Assembly (NCBI GenBank): GCA_015494065.1
Contig: WGCA01000054.1
Location: forward strand, 1-64,000
Length of the DNA stretch: 64,000 nucleotides
Source of the DNA: Thermodesulfobacteriaceae bacterium
GTDB lineage: Bacteria > Desulfobacterota > Thermodesulfobacteria > Thermodesulfobacteriales > Thermodesulfatatoraceae
Direction of reading: 5' to 3'
Shown here: piece by piece, positions 35,215 through 45,904 of the stretch
Layout: every line of letters starts with the position of its first letter
Numbering within the stretch: position 1 is the first letter of the stretch
The notes under the pieces: model-generated
Database searches by the model: none
Seen by the model: the letters and a program-made list of their open reading frames with translations, nothing else
What the model was told of the DNA's origin: nothing
Translations under genes and position numbers: made by a program

Positions 35215-38200
35215 TTACCATCTTTTTACTAATGAGCCAAAAATAAGAAGCATCATAAGAAGACCTATTCCAGCAACCAGCGGATACTTAATTCCAAAGA
35301 TAAGAGGGGTGAGAGCCAGGCGCGTAGCAAACCTTAAGCCTTCGTGCCGGGCGATAATCTCTGCCACCGGCGGTGAATATTTGTAGTACATGGCTACGAA
35401 CCAGCGCCCCACCGGATTGGTGAGAAGATACCGGTCGCGGAAGTCTCGCAGCACCTTCACGTGTGGATCTAGATACGAACCGTAGGCCGCGGTGGCAATG
35501 AAACATCCGCCACCACCGCCTCCACCGGTTGCGACCGCTCCCGCCGTTCCAGCCGCCGGCTCAAGGAATACGATCGGGTCTTCGATCACCCCCGACGCCG
35601 GGTTTACATCAAATGGTCCATTGTCTTGGACTACCAGTTCGAGAAGAGTGCGCCCTTCGGTGAGGTTATCGCTCAAGTTGTGGAAGGTGCCATTCGCATA
35701 TTTATAAGGCACTACGCCGTCCGGAAGGGGCGGATCAAACCGCCACCTGAGAACTACCGACCCGGTACCGTTGACAGACAACCGTACCCGGAGCATACGC
35801 GGATAATCATCTGAAATTCTCATTCCAGGAAGGTCGGTGGCCAGTTCGTCTTCTATCTCCGGGTCTATTTCTTCTGCGCCGGCATCTTCCACGGTACCGC
35901 CTTCGGCTTCCAGCCCGCACTCCTCTTCACCGTCTCCGTCAAGATCGCCTTCATGTGCAGCCACTAATCTGATCTGGCAAGTCAGATCAGCATTAAGGGT
36001 AAAGGTACAGGTGGTATGGTCGTCGTCACAAATACTATCACAGCCTCCTTCCCAGCCTGCAAAATGAGAATCTTCTGGATCTACCGTAAGGGTAATTTCT
36101 GATCCAGACTCGAAGGTTCCAGAACAGCTCATCTGGTCAACATTGCAGTTGATATTTCCCGAAACCTCGGCAAAGCCGGTCCCGTGCTTTTCAAGCGTAA
36201 GGGTATAGGTCGCTAACGCCCCGGTCCCCAAAAGGGCCACCGAAACCGTGCCCTCGTCAGGGTCGTTTGAGACAATTTCAAGGGTGGCGTTTTTGGCCCC
36301 AGCACTCTGCGGCCTGAAGGCCACGGTCACCGTGCAATTTTCCCCGGGAGTAAGTGTCGTGCCGTTACAGGAATCCGCCGAGACGGAAAATTCCGAGGCG
36401 TTCGTTCCGGTTATGGAAACTTCGGTGATATTAAGACTCGCTCCGCCTACATTGCTCACCACGAAGTCTTTTTCCGCGGCATTTCCCACCTGCACCGTGC
36501 CGAAGTCGTAGGAGGCGGGCGACACGGAAATGTCGGGAGAAGGGGCAGTGACTCTTACCTGAACGGTTTCAGTATCTGTGCCTCCCTTTCCGTCATTAAC
36601 GGTGAGTTTTGCCGTATAGTTCCCCGGATTGGTGTAAGTATGATTTTGAGAGGTATTACTCGCACAATCGTTTATGGTGTAATCGTCTGTCCCGTCGTTA
36701 TCTACATCGAGATAACAGGTCAACGAATCTCCGTCGAGATCCGAAACATTCCAGCTAAAGGTCACATCAAGTGGTGCGGTGCCAGTCGTCGGGTTAACCG
36801 TAAAGGAATTAATGTCGGGTAGATTGTTATTAGCGAACTTTGCAACAAGCGCGTCTCCCTTTTCCCCAGCTACATAAACAACATTACTTGTATCCAAGGT
36901 TAAAGCGTATCCCTCAGCCCCAAAAAGACTATCAAAACCTAAAAGACTTGATAAGTTTGAGGATAAAGTTGCGACAAAGAGATAACTATTGTTCCATTTT
37001 CCTGTAACATAAGCATTTCCGTAAGAATCCAAAGTGATCGAACGGGCCACATCAATGCCATTACTTCCTAAATAAGTAGAAGATATAAGTGTAGACAAAT
37101 CATTACTAAATTTTGAAACAAACGCTTCAATATTTCCACTTAAACTATCTTGATAGGCATTATCTGTCACAGGAAAATCCGTACATTTTGTTTCTCCGGC
37201 AACATATACATTGTCGCTCGAATCTAAAGCTATTGAGTATATAAAAGTGGAAGCAATAGAGGAGTAGCCAGTTGTACCACCTAAATAAGTAGAAGACTCG
37301 AGATCAGAAAGACCATTGCTCAATTTAGCGACAAAACCACATCCGTAATTTGCTTCACAACTATTTTGATATCCACCTATTATAGGAAAGTCGCTGGATT
37401 TTGTATAGCCGGCCACAAAGACTTTGCCATTAGAATCCAAAGTTATTGAATAGATGCAATCTTCATCATTACCACCTAAGTAAGTAGAAACATGAAGGGT
37501 CGATAAGTCTCCACTTAATTTAGAAATAAACGCATTGATGCTGTAAAAGCTACCTGGATATGAAGATTGAAAACCGGATGTTGTATTAGGAAAATTGGTT
37601 GAATATGTTTCTCCAGCAACATAAACGTTTCCATTCGAATCCAAAGTTAAGGAATTTATTTTATCAAGACTACTTCCTCCTAAATAAGTTGAAGTAAGGA
37701 GAGTTGATAAATTATTAGTCAATTTAGCGATAAAGGCATCTGTTGTGCTCGCAAGAGTTTGCTGATATGCGTTATCGGTTGTTGGAAAATCATTCGAAGA
37801 GGTTTCTCCAGCAACATAAACATTACCACTGGAATCTAGAGCTATTGAATAAGCTCGATCTGAATTACTGCCACCTAAATAAGTGCAAGCAATAATAGTT
37901 GATAGGTCATTATTTAACTTAGCTATAAAAACATCATCATCTCCTCCATGAGAAGTTTGATATGCACCATTGGTTACCGGAAAGTCGGTCGATGTTGTAT
38001 AGCCAGCCACAAAGACATTACCATTTGTATCTAGAGCTATCGCATAAGCATATTCATCTCCAATATCAGTTCCCAGGGTAGTATAGGTCAATAAAGGATC
38101 TATGATCAAAATCCTATTCTGATCATAATTTTCGATTTCAAAACCGTAAGTATTTTCAGCTAAAATCTTATACTTTACCTTTACGTTTATTCGCTTCCCA

Positions 38201-38829
38201 TTCACTTCCTGATAAGCTACAGGTTTAGTAAATTTTACTTCCCCAGAATTCGTTTTTACAACAAGTTCACCTGTTTTCGGGTTTATTTTTAAACTTTTAA
38301 TCCCTTCTAGCTTTAAAGCTATCTTCTTGGGATCGCCTCCGGGGTATATTTTAAATATCTTTTCTATATTATTTCCATGAGCTTTAATTCTAAACTCTAT
38401 TCCCTGGTAAATTTTACCAAAAGAAATTGCCTCAAAACTTTCTATATTTTTTCTCCATTTTTTCTTATCTTTTCCAATAAAATAGTTAAACTTAACATCG
38501 GTTGATTTATGTCCTTCGATTTTTTTAATGCTTGCTCCTTCAAGAATTTCTTTAAACGTTATTCCTTTTTTATTGTTATATTTCGAAAAAGCATAAACGA
38601 GTTCACCTTCTTTAGTTATAAAAACTGTACCCCCGAAAATATCAGCAAAAAACTGTACCCTGGGATCAATTTGTCCTTCATTTTTGACAAAGGGGATATT
38701 TATATTTTTGATGACTTTAAATAGTTCTTGTTCTGTCGAAATTCTTGATCTTACATTTGCAAAAGCCCTTACGCTACTAAAAACAAAAACTAAAAACCAA
38801 ACCAAAATAAAACAAACTAGCTTCCTCAT
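35215..38829 (-). CDS. Large secreted SBBP beta-propeller/PKD protein with CFI-box C-terminus
   Basis: 1204-residue surface protein with a signal peptide (about 1-24). Residues about 30-245 resemble the N-terminal domain common to SBBP proteins. About eight SBBP repeats follow (to about 670; consensus STYLGG...[12 protein letters not shown]...DFP). Next come a PKD domain (about 680-770), a choice-of-anchor-D/ASPM-type beta domain (about 775-880), an InlB-like repeat ([17 protein letters not shown]) and an acidic linker ([11 protein letters not shown]). The C-terminus is a glycine run followed by [20 protein letters not shown], two hydrophobic segments and a basic tail, matching the CFI-box C-terminal domain. 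The repeat-coding DNA is more AT-rich than its surroundings. The ATG overlaps the stop of the upstream membrane-protein gene. Confidence 0.85.
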   Translation of the reverse strand: MRKLVCFILVWFLVFVFSSVRAFANVRSRISTEQELFKVIKNINIPFVKNEGQIDPRVQFFADIFGGTVFITKEGELVYAFSKYNNKKGITFKEILEGASIKKIEGHKSTDVKFNYFIGKDKKKWRKNIESFEAISFGKIYQGIEFRIKAHGNNIEKIFKIYPGGDPKKIALKLEGIKSLKINPKTGELVVKTNSGEVKFTKPVAYQEVNGKRINVKVKYKILAENTYGFEIENYDQNRILIIDPLLTYTTLGTDIGDEYAYAIALDTNGNVFVAGYTTSTDFPVTNGAYQTSHGGDDDVFIAKLNNDLSTIIACTYLGGSNSDRAYSIALDSSGNVYVAGETSSNDFPTTDNAYQQTLASTTDAFIAKLTNNLSTLLTSTYLGGSSLDKINSLTLDSNGNVYVAGETYSTNFPNTTSGFQSSYPGSFYSINAFISKLSGDLSTLHVSTYLGGNDEDCIYSITLDSNGKVFVAGYTKSSDFPIIGGYQNSCEANYGCGFVAKLSNGLSDLESSTYLGGTTGYSSIASTFIYSIALDSSDNVYVAGETKCTDFPVTDNAYQDSLSGNIEAFVSKFSNDLSTLISSTYLGSNGIDVARSITLDSYGNAYVTGKWNNSYLFVATLSSNLSSLLGFDSLFGAEGYALTLDTSNVVYVAGEKGDALVAKFANNNLPDINSFTVNPTTGTAPLDVTFSWNVSDLDGDSLTCYLDVDNDGTDDYTINDCASNTSQNHTYTNPGNYTAKLTVNDGKGGTDTETVQVRVTAPSPDISVSPASYDFGTVQVGNAAEKDFVVSNVGGASLNITEVSITGTNASEFSVSADSCNGTTLTPGENCTVTVAFRPQSAGAKNATLEIVSNDPDEGTVSVALLGTGALATYTLTLEKHGTGFAEVSGNINCNVDQMSCSGTFESGSEITLTVDPEDSHFAGWEGGCDSICDDDHTTCTFTLNADLTCQIRLVAAHEGDLDGDGEEECGLEAEGGTVEDAGAEEIDPEIEDELATDLPGMRISDDYPRMLRVRLSVNGTGSVVLRWRFDPPLPDGVVPYKYANGTFHNLSDNLTEGRTLLELVVQDNGPFDVNPASGVIEDPIVFLEPAAGTAGAVATGGGGGGGCFIATAAYGSYLDPHVKVLRDFRDRYLLTNPVGRWFVAMYYKYSPPVAEIIARHEGLRFATRLALTPLIFGIKYPLVAGIGLLMMLLIFGSLVKRW

Positions 38830-39323
38830 TTGTCTTCCTCCCTTTCAGGTTTTCTTTCCTTTTGATAGTGGCTTTGGAAGGCTTTGCCCCCGAAATAGAA
38901 TCCGGCCAGACTAGCCAATACGCCGGAGAGTACCCCTACTGCATTCTGAAGGATTCCCTGCACTACTTCTTTTGGCATCTGACAGAGCTGGGGGAACCCT
39001 AAACGGAAGAGTAGCCAGGCAAAAACCAGAATTACCCCGAGCGCTAAAATGGACCGTCTGAAACCAGAGATTCCGGTATGATCATCGCCCTGCTTTTCGA
39101 GGAAAAGCCTCTGTAAGGAATAATAAAAATCAAGATACATAAGAAAGGAAAGGATACCCGCAATAAGACAGAAACTTCCCAAATCGAGCAAAAAGGCTTT
39201 TTCATTATGTGAAATTCCATACCACAGGAGCCCGAGACCGCCTCCCACTGCCAAAAAAGGCAATAAGGCAAGGAGCCAAACCTTCTCTTCTATCTCTTGT
39301 GAATTTTTTCCAAGCTTGCCCAT
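38826..39323 (-). CDS. Small integral membrane protein, unknown family
   Basis: 165-residue protein not recognised. It has three or four membrane helices (about 18-38, 48-68, 93-113 and 130-150) and a charged C-terminal tail ([15 protein letters not shown]). The frame extends to 39368, but the ATG at 39323, 7 nt after the upstream stop, is the likely start. It is sandwiched between DUF6765 and the CFI-box protein, with a 4-nt overlap to the latter, so it may help anchor or process that protein. This is inference from position only. Confidence 0.6.
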   Translation of the reverse strand: MGKLGKNSQEIEEKVWLLALLPFLAVGGGLGLLWYGISHNEKAFLLDLGSFCLIAGILSFLMYLDFYYSLQRLFLEKQGDDHTGISGFRRSILALGVILVFAWLLFRLGFPQLCQMPKEVVQGILQNAVGVLSGVLASLAGFYFGGKAFQSHYQKERKPEREEDK

Positions 39324-39330
39324 CTTTACC

Positions 39331-40401
39331 CTATCCACACACCACCCCCACCGCGGAAAGAATTTCATTTAGCACCGTAAAACGCCAGAAGGCCGCCGCG
39401 GCGTGAAAAAGGCGCCAGTGGCTGTGGTTGAAACCCTGTCGCCAGCGGTAGCGAAGGCCTAATTTCTTGTCAAAGTCCTTCTTTACCGCCTGCCGAAACC
39501 AGGCTCCCCTGCGGTAAACCGGATCTTCCCCGACCTCAGGCTCAAAAAATCGTCCCTCCCGAATTGCTTGGTGCCACTTGCTGCATCTATGTTCAAGTTT
39601 GCCCGGAGTACCAAAAAGGTCCTCCAAAACCCCCTCAGTCTCCCGGAAGGAACGCCCCACCCATTGTCTCCACCCGTGATTTCTTTCAAGATAGGCCGAA
39701 AGTACCCGGTAACATTCCCGGGCCGCGGAAATACACCGCTCCACGTTATCAATTGCATGAAAATTCCCTCGAAAATCCAGGTAGGACCAGCGTCGATATG
39801 GTTCGTCTGGAATGGTTAGGGCCTCGGCATGCCCGGTATTAGGGATAAGATCGTAAAGTTCGTCCTTTAATACATCTAGGAAACCTTTGTTTTCTCCCTC
39901 TATCTGTAGGTCCTCTACTTCATTTTCCAGGCGTGTAAGTCCTATAAAACCCTGGTGCGACCAGGTATCAGCGAGTACATGGAGGGCGATCCCCAAAAGA
40001 TAAAGCCCATAAGCTCGGTTTCCGGCTTCAAGTACTCTTTTAAGCAGTTGGTCCATAGGGGAGCCGTCCCCGAACTTTGCGGGTCGTACTTCAAGCCGCC
40101 GGTAGAAAGGATCTTGGCTCTTCCCGGTGTTCTCGTTTCCTCCTGGCAGAAAGTGAAAGGGAAGCCAGACCCGGTAGCCTGCCTCCCTGGTAGGTGAAAT
40201 AAGGGCTCCGCGAAGGCTATGATAATTGTGAGAAGTGGTAACCGGCTGGAAAAATCCTCCATTCTCAAACCGGAAAGGCCCCTCTTCTACCGCGTCGTCT
40301 GTAAACTGTGAAGCGTAGGCGACCACTCCAGCCTCATTCGGGCCGAAACCCGCACACCGTGCCAAAACATAAATGGTGTAAAAATGGAAATCTTTTTGCA
40401 T
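39331..40401 (-). CDS. DUF6765 family protein (S1/P1-PLC-like)
   Basis: 356-residue protein beginning MQKDFHFYTIYVLARCAGF, with VVAYASQFTDDA and ALHVLADTWSHQGFIG. These motifs are typical of DUF6765. The buried His/Asp pattern (HxxxD...SH) resembles zinc-dependent phospholipase C/P1 nuclease proteins. No signal peptide is evident. It is first in the operon with the membrane protein and the CFI-box protein and is divergent from the LuxR-type gene. Activity is unproven. Confidence 0.75.
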   Translation of the reverse strand: MQKDFHFYTIYVLARCAGFGPNEAGVVAYASQFTDDAVEEGPFRFENGGFFQPVTTSHNYHSLRGALISPTREAGYRVWLPFHFLPGGNENTGKSQDPFYRRLEVRPAKFGDGSPMDQLLKRVLEAGNRAYGLYLLGIALHVLADTWSHQGFIGLTRLENEVEDLQIEGENKGFLDVLKDELYDLIPNTGHAEALTIPDEPYRRWSYLDFRGNFHAIDNVERCISAARECYRVLSAYLERNHGWRQWVGRSFRETEGVLEDLFGTPGKLEHRCSKWHQAIREGRFFEPEVGEDPVYRRGAWFRQAVKKDFDKKLGLRYRWRQGFNHSHWRLFHAAAAFWRFTVLNEILSAVGVVCG

Positions 40402-40530
40402 CTGAAGGCTCTTGTAGAACTGTCTTTTTAAGGGATCAAGTCGGCCGAACGTCGTCTGGTATCAGCTTTTTGGTTGACGACTTTGTAGTCCTTCCGTAGT
40501 CTTTTTGTAAACTGGGAAATCTGGGTAACA

Positions 40531-41820
40531 ATGGGGGAGGGGCGGAACAAAAATTTTTCCTTCCGGCAGGACTGGTGGTCCATACTGGCCCTTGCGGCCT
40601 ATGACCTCTGGTTGTTGGCTTTCCCCCTTCAGGGTTATTTTTTTCTCAAAATAAACGGCCCCAAAAATTTTTCCTGGTTTATTATCCCACACACTACGGG
40701 TTTTTTTCTGGCAGCCTGGTTCGGGCACCGGATTAATTTCCGGAAAGTCTCGCTTTGGGCCGGGGTCCTGACCTCTCTTCTCACCATGTTTTACCCTTTC
40801 CTGCCTTATGTTCAGAATTATTTACTTGCTTTCATAGGTGTCGCTTCGGCCTTGCTTATCGTGCGGATCGGGTGTCTTCTGCGGTGCACGCGCGATCCGG
40901 TGATATCTTCGGCCTTGGGCCTTGCGTTAGGAAATGTACTTTTGGGAATTACCCTCTGGATCGATCCTCCGAAAGAGGTTCTTTTTCCCCTCCTTGGAAT
41001 ATTCCTCCTATCCCAGGTACCGGCCCCATTTTATCCCCAGAGGCAGGAACCCTTAAAAGACCTCCTGCGTTATCTTCCGTTTATTTTTGTTTTTTACCTC
41101 CTAATCGGAACTTTTTACGTTTGTCTCATGCCTTTTTACGTCAAATATTGTTATTTCAGCGGAAGCGAGCTCCTTTTTTATATTGGGGCCGTACTTTCAT
41201 CGGCCTACCTCTTTCGGAAGAAACCCGATTATTCTCTGGTAGTTGGAGTGGGCATGGGGATCTTCGCTGTGTCGTTTCTTCACAGCTTTACCAGGCTTAC
41301 CAGTAATTTGGCCATGTTTGCTGTGCAAGCGGCTGCGGGTTTTATAGACATTTTCTGTTTTGGACTCTTCATTCGGGGCCAGGACGTGATTCGAAGATTT
41401 GGCTTCGGAGCGGGAACCATGCTTGCCGGGCCGATGGTGGGGCTTCCTGTGCTTTATACTAAACAATGGCCCCTGCTGCTCTGTATCGGAGGAAACATCG
41501 TCCTGGGGTTGGGGCTTCTCCTCTTTTACTTCGTACAGACCGCAGTCCGAGGTAAGGAAAAAGCTTCGGTCTTGCCTAATATAGACGAAGTCCGCCTAGC
41601 TGAAACCTGCAGAAATCTTGGAACCCCCCGCGAACTTTTTTCTTATCGGGAATGGGAGATTCTCAAACTCATCCTTTCAGGAAAAACCATTCGGGAGATA
41701 GCTTCCCTCCTAAATCTTTCTGAATCTTCGGTAAAAACCTATCTTCAGCGGGTTTATCGAAAACTGGGGGTTTCTTCCAAAAGGGAACTATTGCAAAAAA
41801 TCTCGGCTAGCCTGCAATAA
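40531..41820 (+). CDS. Membrane-embedded LuxR-type transcription regulator
   Basis: 429-residue protein with about eleven predicted membrane helices (residues 15-350) in an MFS-like arrangement, then a cytoplasmic linker and a C-terminal LuxR helix-turn-helix (about 362-425: SYREWEILKLILSGKTIREI, ASLLNLSESSVKTYLQRVYR). There is no receiver domain, so the membrane part is presumably the sensor. It is divergent from the DUF6765/CFI-box operon, with 129 bp between the starts, and probably regulates it. Direct repeats of GTAGTC and a GTCGTC...GACGAC inverted repeat lie in the intergenic region. Confidence 0.85.
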   Translation: MGEGRNKNFSFRQDWWSILALAAYDLWLLAFPLQGYFFLKINGPKNFSWFIIPHTTGFFLAAWFGHRINFRKVSLWAGVLTSLLTMFYPFLPYVQNYLLAFIGVASALLIVRIGCLLRCTRDPVISSALGLALGNVLLGITLWIDPPKEVLFPLLGIFLLSQVPAPFYPQRQEPLKDLLRYLPFIFVFYLLIGTFYVCLMPFYVKYCYFSGSELLFYIGAVLSSAYLFRKKPDYSLVVGVGMGIFAVSFLHSFTRLTSNLAMFAVQAAAGFIDIFCFGLFIRGQDVIRRFGFGAGTMLAGPMVGLPVLYTKQWPLLLCIGGNIVLGLGLLLFYFVQTAVRGKEKASVLPNIDEVRLAETCRNLGTPRELFSYREWEILKLILSGKTIREIASLLNLSESSVKTYLQRVYRKLGVSSKRELLQKISASLQ

Positions 41821-41842
41821 AAGCGAAAATCGCTCAGAAACA

Positions 41843-42376
41843 CTAAGAGGAGTCGAAAAACAAAGGGACCCTGTGGGTGAAATGGCCGAGGCGAAAAGAG
41901 ACTTCACGGCCAGAAAAATTTAAGAGCACAGAGGTAGTACCCGTGGGGGAATGAAAACCTGAGACACGGAGTTTCCCAAAAAGCCCGTGTGGATACCGGT
42001 AAACAAGGGTCCCGGAAATTTTCTCGAAATCACCTCGACCGGCACAAGGACTGCGGAAGTTTTTAAACACGATGCGTAAATTTTTCGGGGGCCGGTAAGT
42101 GGCCTTCAGGTAACCGTCCGGGGCACAGGGAACCTCAAGCCCCCTCCAGCTAAACTCAGCTTCCGGAATCATTACGTGAAAGCCTTTGAGCGACAGATGA
42201 ACGCGGTAAAACCGGGTGGTAAAAAGCCCTTCTTTTATGGCTTCGGGATAGATAGAAATTCCGTTCTTTTCGAGAATCTTGACTAGGAGATAACCTCGCG
42301 GAAGGATTATCCACAGGGCTACTAAACTTATCAAGAGAAGAGTCACCGAGTAGAAAATAATTTTCAAGATACGCAT
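41843..42376 (-). CDS. GspN-like type II secretion accessory protein
   Basis: 177-residue protein with one N-terminal membrane helix (about 5-27) and a beta-rich periplasmic part containing two Cys (VPCAPDG, FRSPCAGRG). It is the last gene of the type II secretion operon, 11 nt after gspD. Architecture and position resemble GspN, but sequence similarity is not obvious to me. Confidence 0.45.
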   Translation of the reverse strand: MRILKIIFYSVTLLLISLVALWIILPRGYLLVKILEKNGISIYPEAIKEGLFTTRFYRVHLSLKGFHVMIPEAEFSWRGLEVPCAPDGYLKATYRPPKNLRIVFKNFRSPCAGRGDFEKISGTLVYRYPHGLFGKLRVSGFHSPTGTTSVLLNFSGREVSFRLGHFTHRVPLFFDSS

Positions 42377-42387
42377 TTTTCTAAAAT

Positions 42388-44250
42388 TTAGGTGGTCCCA
42401 CTTTTCCGGCGGTCTTGGCGTTTTTTAAATTCAATGATGGTTTTCAGATCTTCAGAAAGCATCCGGTGTTCCTCGGTTATGCGTTTCAGTTCTTCAGGGG
42501 TGGAGACAATGTGGGGAGTAATAAAGACAAAGAGGGTAGTACGTTCTTCTCGCTTCTCAGAACGACGAAAAAGATGACCTATCAGGGGAGCACCAGAAAA
42601 ACCTGGTACCTGGGAAAGGCTTTCCTGCTTTTTACGGGAAACCAAACCTCCCAGGATCACTGTCTGACCATTATCAACGATAACTTCGGAAGAGATCTCC
42701 CGTTTTGAAGTCACCGGGGCAACGAAATCAATGGTTCCCTGTTGGGCCCGGTAAACCTGGGTAACCTCTTGGATGGTTTGATGAATCTCAAGGCGTACGG
42801 TGTCCCCCACAATGTGGGGGGTAATAGTAAGGTTGAGGCCTACGTCTTTGTATTCAAAAGAAACAGTAGGGAGGGTGTTGGTCTGATAGGTGATACCGGT
42901 AGTATAAGGTACAGACTGGCCCACGTTGATAATGGCCTTACGGTTGTCAAGGGTGAGGATACGAGGGTTAGAGAGGATGCGAAAGGATGAATCTTCTTCC
43001 GAAAGGGTAAAGAGGAAAAGTAATTCCGGGAAGAAAAATTCCGTCCCCCCTATAGAGACGGTCTGTCCACTTTTACTTAGAGCTCCTACAATAAACTTTC
43101 CTTGTGTTACCGCTGAGTAGAGGTCGCTTTGGGCCACCCCACCAAAAGCTGCCCCACCGTGGGTGCCAAGAATCTGCCACTTAACCCCAAGGTCCCGGAG
43201 TCTCGAAAGAGAAATTTCTACCACCGTGGTGGCCAGCAAGACCTGTTTTCGCCGGACATCAAGCCGAGCTACCAGGTCCTTTACTTTTTCGAATTCCGCA
43301 GGGGTGGCGTAAACTATTAAGGCGTTGGTAGATTTGTCCGCCGCGATTTGAAGGCCACCTTTGGAAACAAAAGTTTTTTTGCCTTTCTGGTCGTTGAGCT
43401 TTATCTGTTCCAGGTTGAGCGAACGCAGGATCTTGGCCAGTTCTTCGGCCGAGGAATATTTAAGATGGAGTACATAAAAGCGCCTTTCTTGATTTTTTAC
43501 CGGAACATCAAGCTCTCTGATGATCTTTTCTACTTCCTTGAAAACTTCCTTGTTCCCGTAAACGATCAAGGTGTTGGTGCGCTCGTCTTTGACGGTTCGG
43601 AAAGTGAGCCCCTTTTCCGCAACTAGGGTTTGGATCATGGGAGAAAGATTTCGGTAAAGATCTTCTACAGAAGCATATTTCAGCCGAAAAATACGTACTT
43701 CTGGAAGCCCTGAGTCCTTTTCTAGGGTTTGCAGGAGTTCCTTTACCCGCGCCAGGTTTACGGCGTAATCTCTAAGGATGAGAACAGGGGTTCCAGGGAG
43801 TTGCAAGACCAGCCCCCGAGGAGAGAGTAGGGGCTTGATCATTGGCAAGGTTTTAGCAGGATTCAAACGAGTAAGGGTATAAACTAGGATGCAAGGCTCA
43901 CGGTCCACTGCTGGGTTGGCGGATAAACGAGGGGTTTCTTCCCGTAAATGACGGGAAGAAACAATTTTTACGTACCCGTCTTCTTCATAGACCGTGGCAC
44001 CGATGAGCCCTAGGGCCTCGGTAATCATGCGCCAGGCCGTTTCAGGGGAAACCGGTTTTCTGGAAATGACGGTAATCTTTCCCTTTAAATTTTCGTCGTA
44101 GACCACATTTTTGCCGAGTTCTCTGGCCAGAAATTGAACTAGCGTCTTCACTTCTACCTGATCAAAGTTGAGATAAACTCCAACCTGGGCCCCGAAGGCA
44201 GAAATATGCCAGAAAAGTAACAAGATCCATACGGGTAAGGCCTTTTTCAT
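42388..44250 (-). CDS. gspD: Type II secretion secretin GspD
   Basis: 620-residue outer-membrane secretin: signal peptide (1-20), N0 domain (VYLNFDQVEVKTLVQFLARE), N1-N3 repeats (about 120-340) and the C-terminal secretin pore (about 355-580, ILSNPRILTLDNRKAIINVG and VILGGLVSRKKQ). The C-terminal S-domain is short. The ATG overlaps the gspC stop. Confidence 0.93.
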   Translation of the reverse strand: MKKALPVWILLLFWHISAFGAQVGVYLNFDQVEVKTLVQFLARELGKNVVYDENLKGKITVISRKPVSPETAWRMITEALGLIGATVYEEDGYVKIVSSRHLREETPRLSANPAVDREPCILVYTLTRLNPAKTLPMIKPLLSPRGLVLQLPGTPVLILRDYAVNLARVKELLQTLEKDSGLPEVRIFRLKYASVEDLYRNLSPMIQTLVAEKGLTFRTVKDERTNTLIVYGNKEVFKEVEKIIRELDVPVKNQERRFYVLHLKYSSAEELAKILRSLNLEQIKLNDQKGKKTFVSKGGLQIAADKSTNALIVYATPAEFEKVKDLVARLDVRRKQVLLATTVVEISLSRLRDLGVKWQILGTHGGAAFGGVAQSDLYSAVTQGKFIVGALSKSGQTVSIGGTEFFFPELLFLFTLSEEDSSFRILSNPRILTLDNRKAIINVGQSVPYTTGITYQTNTLPTVSFEYKDVGLNLTITPHIVGDTVRLEIHQTIQEVTQVYRAQQGTIDFVAPVTSKREISSEVIVDNGQTVILGGLVSRKKQESLSQVPGFSGAPLIGHLFRRSEKREERTTLFVFITPHIVSTPEELKRITEEHRMLSEDLKTIIEFKKRQDRRKSGTT

Positions 44251-45047
44251 TGCACCTCCGCCCTTAGGGTCAGAACTTTGTCGCCCCTCCGGATTTTTAC
44301 CGAAAGAGAAGGGGCCGTTTTGAGGGTTTCGATAATGCGAAAAGCGTCTTCGTTCTTTCGCACCGGAATATCGTTTATGGCCAGGACGACGTCCCCGGCC
44401 CGGAGTCCGGCCCGGAAGAAGAGCGACCTCGGTGCCACATATTCCACCCGAACACCCTCCATCTTTCCCCGCCGAAAGTTAGGACGCAGACGAATTTCAG
44501 CAAATAGAGAACCAATATCTGCCGTAAGTTTTTCAAGCTCTTCACGCGTAATCAGTAGTGCTTGGGAAGATGCCTGCGAAACATCATTATTAGCATCATT
44601 ATTAGTGGAAAAAGTCTGGGGTTCGGATTCAAAAAGCCTCTGGATCACTTTGCGGTCTTTAAAGATGAGTTCTACAGAATTAGGAAAAATTTTTACTATC
44701 CGCCAACCCTTTATCTTTTCTCCTTCTTTGGCCCAGTAGCTTTCCTCTCCGCATTTCAAGAGGACTAGTTTTGCGCCTTTTCCCCAATAAATGGCAAGCA
44801 GCCTGGGGGCTTCGGTACTCAGGTCTTGTGGGGAAGACGCAAGGTCTTTTTCTGAAGGAAGATAAAAACGGGCGAGCAGTTTTTCGAAATCAAAATGGGG
44901 CCCGGGGTTTTTAAAAGACGAAAAAGCACCGCCCTTAGGAATAGGGAGAGTTTTGGTCAATTTGAGGTGGAAATAACCGAAGGTGAAGAGAATACTTAGT
45001 GAAGAAACAAAAAGCAAGGTTATTAAAACCCGGGCCAGGAAAAGCAT
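44247..45047 (-). CDS. gspC: Type II secretion inner-membrane protein GspC with PDZ domain
   Basis: 266-residue bitopic protein: membrane helix (about 2-25), HR domain (about 80-135, LLAIYWGKGAKLVLLKCGEE) that binds GspD N0, and a C-terminal PDZ domain (VAPRSLFFRAGLRAGDVVLA). The ATG at 45047 has a GGAGG site 8 nt upstream and overlaps the gspK stop (TGATG). A TTG at 45062 is less likely. Confidence 0.85.
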   Translation of the reverse strand: MLFLARVLITLLFVSSLSILFTFGYFHLKLTKTLPIPKGGAFSSFKNPGPHFDFEKLLARFYLPSEKDLASSPQDLSTEAPRLLAIYWGKGAKLVLLKCGEESYWAKEGEKIKGWRIVKIFPNSVELIFKDRKVIQRLFESEPQTFSTNNDANNDVSQASSQALLITREELEKLTADIGSLFAEIRLRPNFRRGKMEGVRVEYVAPRSLFFRAGLRAGDVVLAINDIPVRKNEDAFRIIETLKTAPSLSVKIRRGDKVLTLRAEVQ

Positions 45048-45904
45048 CAGGAAAACCTCCAATAGACCACCTTCAAAGCGGGACCGATTCTTTTAACGAT
45101 GGCCCTCAGTTCCCCTTCCACCTCCCCCACCGTTACTTCAATCGTCACCCGAAAATTTTCGCTTTTTACCGTAGCCCAGGGGCGTAAGTCATGCAAAATT
45201 TCGAAATTGTAACCCTCTATCAAAACGACATCATCTATCTTTTTGAGAGGACGTATTCGGCGGTATTCTAGCAATCTTTCCGCAAGAGTTCTATCAATTC
45301 GGGGACTTAAGACCATGATGACTTCGGGAGGTGCGGTATTGAGGTTAACCCGGCCGTTACTCCAGACCGTGGTAAGCGTAGAAAGTCCCGGATAAAAGAC
45401 GAAACCCCTGGTCTTACCGTAAAAGTCTTCCCTAGACATTCCAAGAAAAAGGAGTTCTTCCAGGCTGTCAAAAGGAGCTTTTTTCGGCGGATAAGCTCGA
45501 TCCCAAAAACCCGTCCCTCCTACCCACACCCGTAAGAGCTCTGGAGAAAGGGAGGAGATAGAAAGTTCTTCAAAGAGTCTTTTTATTATCCTAAATCCCG
45601 CCTCAGTACGCACCAGGTTAAGATTAAGATAACGTTCTTCGTCTTCCACCCGGATCGTCATCTCCCCTTCGGGGAGGGGAAATTCTAAAGGGGTGGCCCA
45701 CCCATCATTGAGCGTGTCGTAAGAAAAATCGTCACTTTTAAGATAAAAAATTAAAAATTTCAAAGCTGAAGCGGCCTCATGATAGGCCTGTTGTTTGAGA
45801 TATAACTTATGGATCATCACTTCGGCTTGACGTACGGAAAGATATTCTTCGGTAATCAGGCCAGATAAGACCAGAAAAAAGCCAAGTACCATTAGAATAA
45901 TCAT
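45047..45904 (-). CDS. gspK: Type II secretion minor pseudopilin GspK
   Basis: 285-residue large minor pseudopilin at the pilus tip. The hydrophobic N-terminus (MIILMVLGFFLVLSGLITEE) lacks a clear Gly before the hydrophobic stretch, so prepilin cleavage is uncertain. The body has the SAM-like helix-hairpin domains seen in GspK (GRVNLNTAPPEVIMVLSPRI, IRPLKKIDDVVLIEGYN). The start overlaps the gspJ stop by 4 nt. Confidence 0.82.
   Translation of the reverse strand: MIILMVLGFFLVLSGLITEEYLSVRQAEVMIHKLYLKQQAYHEAASALKFLIFYLKSDDFSYDTLNDGWATPLEFPLPEGEMTIRVEDEERYLNLNLVRTEAGFRIIKRLFEELSISSLSPELLRVWVGGTGFWDRAYPPKKAPFDSLEELLFLGMSREDFYGKTRGFVFYPGLSTLTTVWSNGRVNLNTAPPEVIMVLSPRIDRTLAERLLEYRRIRPLKKIDDVVLIEGYNFEILHDLRPWATVKSENFRVTIEVTVGEVEGELRAIVKRIGPALKVVYWRFS

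Noticed and set aside
36840-38100. Regularly spaced repeats resembling an array
   Set aside because: They are coding repeats of the SBBP beta-propeller, diverged in sequence, with no identical short repeats and unique spacers as in CRISPR.
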